This document shows positions 1 through 7,800 of a stretch of DNA of 15,778 nt, in pieces (the first letter of the stretch is position 1; each line of letters begins with the position of its first letter). This DNA comes from Thalassiosira profunda (Eukaryota; Bacillariophyta; Thalassiosirophyceae; Thalassiosirales; Thalassiosiraceae): assembly GCA_036939355.1 (NCBI GenBank), contig JALLAP010003071.1, positions 1 to 15,778 on the forward strand. The letters are read 5' to 3'. The notes beneath the pieces are model-generated. The model searched no databases. It was given only the letters and a program-made list of their open reading frames with translations, and was not told the origin of the DNA. Position numbers and translations under genes: made by a program.

Positions 1-357
1 TCCATGCTCGCGGACGTGGGCGACGAGGATGAATTGGGCCGCGTGTTGGAGCTCTTCCCGCAATATTCCTCGATCTGGAACGTGCACGCTGCCGGCGGCG
101 GAACGGACGGCAAGTCGATTGACGATGCCTTTTATGAGCGTGACGTGCAGATGCTGGAGTTGGCGTTCGAGGGACAGATGCACTTCGGGGCGTTCTACGC
201 CTACGTAAAGCTGAAGGAGCAGGAGATCCGGAACTTGGTGTGGGTCAGCGAGTGCATTTTGCAACAACAGAAGGAGGAGATTCACAAGTTCGTGCCGGTG
301 TTTTCGTTCAACGCCCCGTGGAGGTCGGGCAGCAAGAGCCGGGCCGGAGGCCGTTAG
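1..357 (+). CDS. V-type ATPase V0 subunit d, C-terminal part (5' end outside window)
   Basis: This is the last ~118 codons of the V0 subunit d (Vma6/ATP6V0D family), which caps the membrane c-ring and couples it to the central stalk of the vacuolar proton pump. Family-typical features are visible: the acidic DVGDEDEL stretch, YERDVQMLELAFEGQMHFG, then FYAYVKLKEQEIRNLVWVSE, which matches the near-invariant F-Y-A-x-x-K-L-[KR]-E-Q-E-x-R-N-[IL]-x-W-[IV]-x-E-C signature. The frame is open from base 1, so the ATG at base 4 is an internal Met and not the start. The stop TAG is at 355-357. Known relatives end within a residue or two of the [VI]PxF motif. Here VPVF is followed by about 17 extra residues, basic and Gly/Ser-rich (SFNAPWRSGSKSRAGGR). 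Third positions are GC-rich, as in NOT1. Identification is secure; the role of the tail is unknown. Confidence 0.93.
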   Translation, partial: SMLADVGDEDELGRVLELFPQYSSIWNVHAAGGGTDGKSIDDAFYERDVQMLELAFEGQMHFGAFYAYVKLKEQEIRNLVWVSECILQQQKEEIHKFVPVFSFNAPWRSGSKSRAGGR

Positions 358-747
358 GTTTTAGGTGGCGTAGGTTCGGGGGCGCGTGCATAGAGAGTCG
401 ATGCCCTGTATATGTTTTGGAGAGCTGGACTGCGATGCCTTGGCATTCACAACTAAAGAATGCAGGCGCAATGTAAATGTTGATTGTTAGAGTGCATTGT
501 TTGTTTGCGGGAGAATAAGCTGTTGTAGTTGATTCGTCATCAGCCCATTCCACGCGCTCTATTTTTCTGTGCCCCACATCTTTCTCGCGGGAGTCGTGAC
601 CTTCAGTCATACATGATAGACTTTTTGGTGACAATCACGTTCTTTGGCAACAGACTCTAACAGACATTCGCCGCCGCTGCTTCGTCTACATTCATCTTAG
701 ATGTTGCAGTTCTCACAGCAGACAAGCACAACAGCAGACGGAGGTCA
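358..747. other. Intergenic: V-ATPase 3' flank and chromatin-gene 5' flank
   Basis: This gap of 390 bases lies between two genes on the same strand. It should hold the 3' UTR and poly(A) site of the V-ATPase gene and the promoter and 5' UTR of the next. I see no TATA box, no clear AATAAA, no tRNA and no convincing short ORF. The frames that cross it show no family resemblance. The last ~100 bases before the ATG at 748 are rich in CAGCA/ACAGC, as in a 5' UTR. Confidence 0.5.
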
Positions 748-3700
748 ATGAAGTTGTTCAAAGCTAAGCTCCAGCTTCATAGCAAGATGCCCACTCTTAA
801 AGCCGATGTTGATTCTAGGCCGGCACAAGCTGCTGGCTTCCAAGGCTTGGGAAAGCGCGACATTTTGATGGAGATGAGAGATGATCGTTACCAGACAGTT
901 ATTGCAAAACATTTGACGGCGGCATTGCACAGCGGCCTTGTCCATGGTGGAGAACTGAAGCAACAGGCAGAGGAGGCATTGATCGATCTCCAGAGTGGAG
1001 GAGGGAGGCTTCTTGTGAATGGACCGGATGGAGATGTGTACTCCGAGCTAAGCACTGCCGAGGCGGCCTTGGGAGGTAAGTGTTTTGTAGGCGTATTCAG
1101 CATAAGACATGCATTCATCTGCTAACACTGTGCCTCGCTTGCCGTTGTTTATCAGTAATCAAGCGTGATATGGAGGTCCTCTTGGCCTCGAAGCACAAGA
1201 AGAAAACTCCAAGCGACGCCAAGCCCGACATTCCTGACGGGAAGACCGCCCACGCCGCTCCAACTCCCTGCCCCAGTATCGGCGAGGGGTGGACGCAGTC
1301 GGTCGTCTCCCGCAGCGGGTCCACGGTCAGTGATCGCTACTACTTCTCGCCTAAGGGCAAGAAATTTCGGAGCAAGGCGGAGGTGACTCGCTATCTGAAC
1401 AGAACGGGGAAAGGCGCCGAGGACGCAGCGATCAACAGCCCACCCTCTCAAGGCGCGGCTCAGTCGGCAAGAAAGAACGCGGCCGAGGTGCACTGTCCCT
1501 TGAAAGGGCTGAGCGGCGAATCTCAAAGCAGGGACCAGGAGGCGAGTTCGCGAGATGGCGACATCGTTCTCTCTTGGAAGAAGGATGCCTATAGAAAGAA
1601 GATGTTTGCTCATTTCAAGGGCGGGCGCGCAGATGTTGATGCCATTATTGACGAGTTCAAGAAGGAATCGGGCAACGGGTCCAGGTTCTTCACGATTTCG
1701 CAGGCCAATAAGTACTGCTTGATCAACGAGCAGCGAGCAAGGGAGCGTGAGTAACTTGCCTCTCTGTCTTCAGCCACACATCAAACGTCGAAGAACACTC
1801 TGACCTTCTTTCTGTGCGTCGATGAAGGAATCCGGATGGATATCTCGCAACGAAACAGGTACAAAAAAGAGTGGTCAGAGTCTGGGCCCACCGAGTTGAA
1901 TCTCGAGCCACGAGATGGGCAAGAGAGTGAGAACTTGATGAATGTCTCTTCGTGCGTTTTCCCTAGGTAGTACCCAAACGCTCACCTTCGACTTGTCAAC
2001 TTGAAAACGTAGCTGATGTGTCTACCTTATCGGCAGTGCATGCCGCCGCTCGCGCCAACCCCAACCGTTTCATCAAGCAGAAGAACAGCAACAATCTGTA
2101 CTACAAGGACACGATGGAGCTGTCCCGGACTGTTCGTTATGAGTCTCATAACGTCATCGAGTTTTATCCCAACCCATCCTTCGACGTGACGAAGCTGGAC
2201 AACAGCGGTCGCCTCAGTTGCATCGGCCAGCATATTGCCAAGTTCCTGTTGGAGACCTCTAGCGAATGGGCGGTCGAGGCTTGGGAGGCTTCCTCGGACG
2301 CCACGGTGTACATCACGTACAAGAAAGACAACGAGTATGGCTCAGAAGAGGGAGTAGACAAGTTCACCGGGGTGAGTCCTTGACAGCTTTGTTGCTCACG
2401 CGTGTCTGAATCTCTGACCCTTGGCAAACACTTCACCGTTCCCACGTTACCAGTATGCTGCCCTTGCAAAGTGGAGTCATACGACAGGTCTCTTCGATAG
2501 CAACGTAGTCAACAGTGAGGATGGTATGGAGTTTCTGCGCGCGATTGGAGTACAAGATCCTCTCCGTCTCTTCGATGGAGGTGTGGATGAAACGACAGTG
2601 GCGTAAGTTGTATCGTCGTCACTGGATTATTCCTTTTGCGTCGCCTCACTCACTTTGTACTCAACTCCATCTTGAATCCAGTGGCGAGGAATCAACCAAG
2701 AAACGTCGCAAGGGATCCGCATCGGGCAAGAAGAAGAAACGCCGCAAGTCAGGTCCACGCCGCAAGTCAGCGTGGACAGTGTTTCTCCCTGAATTCTCCC
2801 AGAAGCATCGATTGAGCGGCACGGCGGCGAGAGCCGGTGATGCAGGCCAAGCGTACCGGGCTCTGTCTAAAGAACAGAAGGCGGAATACGATCGGCGCGC
2901 AAACGAGGCCAACGATGAATTGTTTGGAAAATCTGGAGCCGGCCAGGACACTCGGACAAAGCCTCAGGGTCGGCAGGAGCGTATTTCTGCCGCCGACCTA
3001 CAAGGCGCCGCTGCCGCGGAAAATTTAGAGGCTGTGCCAGAGGAGCCTCGACAGGGGCAGCCCGATGCTGTGGCGGGCGGGGCGCCCCTCGAGGACCTGA
3101 GCAGCGAGGATGACGGCGACGAGGCGAAGGCCGCAAGCGAGGCCAAGGGGAGCGCGAAGCCCTCGCAGGTCGTCCACCGCCTCCCGCAGCCCGCCGCGAG
3201 CCCGCCCGCCAAGGACGACAAGAGCTACGACGACGCCATGCTGCTCGCGTCGCTGTCCCCCAAGAAGGCGGAGGCGCAGTTCGTCAAGGATGCCAAGTTG
3301 GACCAGTCTGAGGCCAAGAAGGCGGGGACCAACTCCAGCTCGGCCAACACCCCGCTGCGGTCAAACGTCAAAGCCAGCCCGCTCCTTGAGGGGGCCAAGC
3401 CGTTTGCTTTGCTGCCCAAGCCCCGGAAAGGCAGCTCGCCTACCGCGGCGGCTCCGGCTCCCCAGAGCCCGGCCGCCCGCACGGCCAAGCACGTGCGGGG
3501 ATCGCGCGAGGGGCACGCCGGGCACCCAGCAGGACCGTACCCCAGCTACCCCGCCGGCTATCCGTACCCGGGCCCTTATGGTGCTCATCCCGGGTATGCC
3601 GGGAATCCCTACGTGTTCCCCAGCTACGGACCCCCGGGCTACCCTCCCCGGGCGTACTACCCCGGCAATCCGGGGGCGCCGCGGGCTGAAGTGGATTATC

Positions 3701-4408
3701 CTGTCGCTGATGGGAATGTCCCGAAAAAAGCCTCTGTTGCCAATCCTCAAAGCCCAGGACCAGAAGCTGTGCTGGAGCCCAAAGATAGTGTGCATCAGCA
3801 GCCAGCAGTCAACAGTCAAGAGCAGGGAGAGCAGCATGCTGGCAAGGAATCTGTGGCAGCACCTGAGGCAGTGGCGGAACTCAAAGATAGTACTCAGCAG
3901 CCTCAGCAGCCACCCAAAGAGCAAGATGTTCCTCAAGACACCGAGGGGGGCGCTCCGCCTCCGCAGGGCAATCCAATCGGTATCAAGCAGGAATCGGAGG
4001 AATCAGATGATGAAGTCGTAATCATCGAAAAGGGAGCCCCTTCGTCTAGCAACGTGATGTGGCTTCGCGTTGTGGTTTCGGGCAACAGCAGCAAAAACAT
4101 GCTTCAGGTTCGTGGAAGCAACATTTCTTTCAAGGGTCTCCGGAAGATGATTGTAAAAGATCTGGGCGATATTGTCCCTTCCCCCTTTCGATTCTCGCTT
4201 GATGCTGCTGGCAATGCCCATGTTCACCCCAACCAAGAAAGGTGGTAAGTCTTTGTGTTTGGTCTTTGCTTTCGACATCCCTTTCGGCGGCATTCTCACC
4301 GGGTCCTCGATCTTGCGCAGGAGTTTTGCCGATACTATCGGCTCCAATGACCAAGGTGATGGCAGCATCCTAAACCCATACCTTGTGTTTATCTGGGACG
4401 CAAACTAG
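748..4408 (+). CDS. MBD/HMG-box chromatin protein with two DUF6824-like modules (spliced)
   Basis: Exons read as 748-1075, 1156-1746, 2037-2371, 2454-2602, 2682-4244 and 4321-4408; all junctions are GT-AG with GTAAGT or GTGAGT donors, and the joined frame is 1017 codons plus TAG. From the N terminus: a DUF6824-like module (~38-121, DILMEM...SGGGRLL...STAEAALG); a methyl-CpG-binding-type domain (~154-192, GWTQSVVSRSG then DRYYFSPKGKKFRSKAEV); a second DUF6824-like module (~245-318, DIVLSW...SRFFTI...INEQRARE); an unrecognised region (~320-465); a Lys/Arg nuclear signal (~474-490); an HMG box (~493-546, RRKSAWTVFLPEF...ALSKEQKAEYDRRA); a Pro/Gly/Tyr-rich stretch (~748-801); IKQE and VVII SUMO-type motifs (~902-916); and a hydrophobic/charged C-terminal domain (~923-1017). 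A nuclear DNA or chromatin reader is inferred; methyl-DNA binding is not proven. The second Met at 787 has a better start context (A at -3) and could be used instead. An extra exon may lie at 1828-1926, and an acceptor at 2012 would add eight residues. Confidence 0.82.
1828..1926 (+). other. Candidate 99-base cassette exon in the chromatin gene
   Basis: The second intron, 1747-2036 (290 bases), is far longer than the others in this gene (76-82). Inside it, 1828-1926 is open in the right phase (phase 1 in, phase 1 out; 33 codons). On its left, an 81-base intron would carry a CTGAC branch site at 1800-1804, with its first downstream AG at 1826-1827. On its right, GTGAGA at 1927 is a fair donor leading to the acceptor at 2036 (or 2012). 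Inclusion or skipping both keep the frame, giving about 1050 or 1017 residues. Against it, the added residues would break the C-terminal helix of the second DUF6824-like module, and the peptide matches nothing I know. Confidence 0.4.
3760..3963 (+). repeat. Two-copy 34-residue imperfect tandem repeat within the chromatin gene
   Basis: The units at 3760-3861 and 3862-3963 both begin PEAV-x-E-x-KDS, followed by QQP and then EQ about twenty residues in (PEAVLEPKDSVHQQP and PEAVAELKDSTQQPQQP). Resemblance fades in the second half of each unit. The offset is 102 bases, an exact number of codons. It lies in a Gln/Glu/Pro-rich, presumably disordered linker between the Pro/Tyr-rich stretch and the SUMO-type motifs. 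Confidence 0.6.
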
Positions 4409-4800
4409 GAGGAAATGATCTCTCTCCACGAGTGTGGATATGAGTTGATTGGCAGGGCATGACTTGAAGCGTTAGCATTCTTTCTTCGTATGAAGAAGAT
4501 AATTGCAAGAATGAACGTGAGTTGTGGGCTCGCTCAGCCAGAGTAAAGTAAATAGCCGTTAGCAGAACTCAGGCTTGAGAAACTTACCAATCTGGCCCTC
4601 CCATCTTGGCACATGATGCGGCGCTCCGGAGAGGAGGGCTACGATCAATTGAATCCTAATAGCTTATATTCATGTACATATTTGGTGTTGATACAATCTA
4701 TCGCCCCCGGAAACGTCACCATCCACACCTCGAAACACCAATCACACTCCGCAGAATAAGCCAACCCCTGATACCCCAATCCACATAACACTTCGACAGA
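4409..4800. other. Convergent intergenic region (3' flanks of chromatin gene and NOT1)
   Basis: These 392 bases must supply both 3' UTRs and poly(A) sites. The region is AT-richer than the NOT1 coding sequence beside it. I found no exact AATAAA on either strand; the closest AT-rich element is around 4665-4690. A small perfect 6-bp inverted repeat (TTCTTC, loop GTAT, GAAGAA) sits at 4482-4497, too weak to call a structural RNA. No coding frame here shows family resemblance. Confidence 0.45.
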
Positions 4801-7800
4801 CTACTGCTGCGCGTCCCCGGCCCCCGTCGCTGCCACAGCTGTGCCCGGGAGCATGCAACTCCTGGCCACGTTCTCAAACACCTTCTCGATGTCCGAGGCG
4901 CAGCGGGTGAAGGGGTGGCTCCAGAACTTGTACTTCGCATTCTTGATCAGCTCGAGGAACGTGATCAGCAGCCCCCAGGGATGGGGGCGCTGCGTGATGA
5001 GCCGCTCGAGCAGCACGCGCGTGATCTGCTCCTTCGCGCCCTCGTCGCCCGTCTCGTTGAAGAGGTAGAGCATCACGCACGAGAAGTAGTGCGTGTGGCT
5101 CGAGGGGTAGCGCAGCTGGTTGGCGATGGCGTTGAGGGCCACGTACCGGGCGTGGTAGCGGTCGCCCTCGCCGTCGGGGTCCAGGAGCTTCTCGAAGACG
5201 TCCATTTCGGGGGACCGGCCGAGGCTGATGGCGCCGGCGGGCGCGGAGCTGTCGCCGCCCTGGAGGCGGGCGAGGCCCTGCATGCCGACGTAAAGCACGA
5301 GGGAGTTGACCTTGGGCGCGTCCAATTCGTTCTTCCCCTCCTTGCGAAGGTGGGACGCCAACTTGCCCAAGAAGTCGGCCGGCTGCTGGTTGCGGAGGTA
5401 CCCGTCGAGCTCGGCCTTGAACGGCGCGAGAGGCCCGGTGACATCGGAGAGGATGGCGGGGGCGCGCGCGATCTCGGGGAGCTGGTCGATCTTGAAGTTG
5501 CGGCTGATGGGATCGTGGAGGGGGATGCCCTTGGGAATCGCCGACAGGATGAGGTTGCGCAGCTGGACGCAGTTCTCGGGGATGACGTTGCAGAAGGACA
5601 GGTGGTACGCGGCCAGGAAGGCGGGGAAGTCGTGGACGAGCATCAGGATGACGCGGAGCGAGCCGTCGTAGTACTTCTTGATGGCGTCCGTCAGCTCGAC
5701 CTTGCGCAGGTGGGGTTCCATGAAGAGGAAGAGGTCGATCAGCAGCTGGTGCATGATGCCCCATCCCTTCTGGTCCTTGGTGAGGAGGAGGTTCGAGAGG
5801 AACATCCGGTGGGAGATGAGCTCGAGCCAGGCGAAGGAGAAGCCCGGGACGACAAGGGGCTGGACGACGTGGAACGTGCTCCCGAACACTCCGACGATGC
5901 CGCCCTTGATGGGGTCGAGCGCCGGGTCGGGCGCGTTGAGCTCGCACACCAAATCGAGCAGGAGGCGGAACCACGGCCTCTGGTCCCACGCGGCGCCGCC
6001 GCGCTTGGCCTTCTCGTATCCGGTCACCAACGCGCGGGCGAGCACGCCGAGCACCTTGTTCAGGAGCGCGAGCCGCTGCTGGGACACCTGTTCGGGCGTC
6101 CCGCCCGAGTTCATGTACCGGGTCACCGCCGCGAGGAGCTTGGCGCAGCCGTCCACGGCCTGGTAGTCCAGCTGGCCCTTGGTCTTCGCGCACGATTCCA
6201 CCACCACCTCGGCCGAAAGGCGGAGGAACCGCTCGGTCTGGTCGTCGTTGGATCCGACGCCGAACTGCTGCCCCAGCCTCTGGAGGAACTGCGCCACGAT
6301 CTTGTCGTTCCCGGCCGCGTCGTTCTGCACGCGGAGCCACTGCACCAAGACCTCCGTCACCAGCTGCTTGGCATTGGGCGGGTCGGCGCTGGCGAACGTT
6401 TGCGATGTCTTGGCGATGGCGAGGGAGGCGCCGCGGAGCTGGCGGAGCGAGGCGGGGGACATGGAACTGCTCTCCTCGTACGAGAGATGGGCGCCGCTGC
6501 CCGCCCCGGGGCCCTTCCCGCCGTCCGCGCGCGCGTCTCCGGCGGTCAGGGCGTTGCGAATCTCCTCCAGCAGACGGGCGGCCGCCTTGCGGAAGGCGGG
6601 ATTTATCTCGGTCGATCCCTCCTCCAGGGCGGCAATGCCCCGCACCACGCCGATCATCTTGGGCATCTTGCCCGGGGGCGCGATGTTCTCCAGCACGGCC
6701 GTCCGGACGAACAAGATGAGGAACTCGAGCCACACCTGATCCCGCCCCTCGTTGGCGTTCTTGGCGAGGTAGGCGTCCAAATCCCCCATCTGGATCAGGT
6801 TGCTGCGCACCAACAGGAGCAGCACCGCGCGGTGGAGCTTCCGCTGCCCGTCCGTCTTGGTGGGCGCGTACGTCGCCCACGTGCCCATGTCCCGTCCGAG
6901 CTGGGGGCAGAGGCGGTTCGTCATCTCCAGCAACGCGACGAGGGCCTCGAGGCGGAGGCGCTCTGCGAGGGCCACCTCGTAGAGCTGCTTGAAGATGCCC
7001 TGGGCGAAGCCCAAGACCGCGTCGTTGTCCGCGGAGCTCAGGGTGCCGCCCCCTCCGCCGGCGACCACCCGCGGCACGGCCGCGATGAGCTGCTTGATCT
7101 CGTGCTCGGGCGGGATCATGGCCAGGCTGATCTCCGGCGCGCGGGGTCCGGCGGTGGTCAACAGCGTGGTCACGGAGCCGTTGAGCTTGAGGGCGATGGC
7201 GTTCATGGCGGTCAGGTTGAGCTGGCCGCCCGGTCCGGCGGTTGGGGGCGGGCCGTCGGCGCCGAGCGGGTCGGCGCCCGGGCCGTCCGGCCGCGCCGCC
7301 GACGGGGCGGGCTGGCGCGGGATCCGCTGGAAGGCGTCGTACACCGCGAGCTGGTCCGGGCGCAGCCCGCCGGGCTTGGGGCGGAGGGCGTCGGGCAGCT
7401 CCTTGGGGTACCGCCCCGCGTCGAAGATGCTCGTGTCATAGTAAGGCTGGCCCTTCTGCTCCCGCGAGGTCTTGCGCATATTGACTTCGTCCGCGAGGGA
7501 TTCGTCCACGTCCCGTATGGCCTTCTCGGTGGCGGCCTTCTCGATGAGCATGCACCCCAGCTCGAGGTTCTCCGTGGAGCAGATGGCCACGCACTGGTCG
7601 AGGGCGGACGTCTCCTGGTCGCGGAGCTGCACGGCCGGCGGCTGCGACGCAGCGGAGGACGCGCCGCCGCTCCCGGCGACGGCGGCGTTCATGGCGTTCA
7701 CCAGCAGGGTGCGCAGGTGGCTCGAAATGCTCGCGTGGAGCGGCTCCCGACACGTGACCAAGGCCAGGCTCCCGGCCAAATTCGCCACCATCAGCCGCGC

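Noticed and set aside
1774..1926. A longer version of the cassette exon starting after the AG at 1773
   Set aside because: It is in frame, but the preceding intron would be only 27 bases, too short for splicing. The acceptor at 1827 gives a normal 81-base intron.
2739..2770. A 14-base direct repeat (ACGCCGCAAGTCAG) in the chromatin gene
   Set aside because: It encodes the repeated RRKS of the basic nuclear-localisation and HMG lead-in, so it is explained by protein-level composition and not a mobile or regulatory repeat.
3110..4021. A 303-codon plus-strand frame inside exon 5 of the chromatin gene
   Set aside because: A shifted frame with Arg/Pro/Ser-rich nonsense composition. The HMG-box frame continues across this region and joins properly to the last exon.
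4482..4497. Small perfect hairpin TTCTTC-GTAT-GAAGAA after the chromatin gene
   Set aside because: A 6-bp stem is common by chance, has no U-tract or known structural class, and eukaryotic polymerase II does not end at such hairpins.
4874..6880. A 668-codon minus-strand frame overlapping NOT1
   Set aside because: It is a shifted frame of the NOT1 coding sequence with extreme Arg/Pro/Gly content and no family resemblance.
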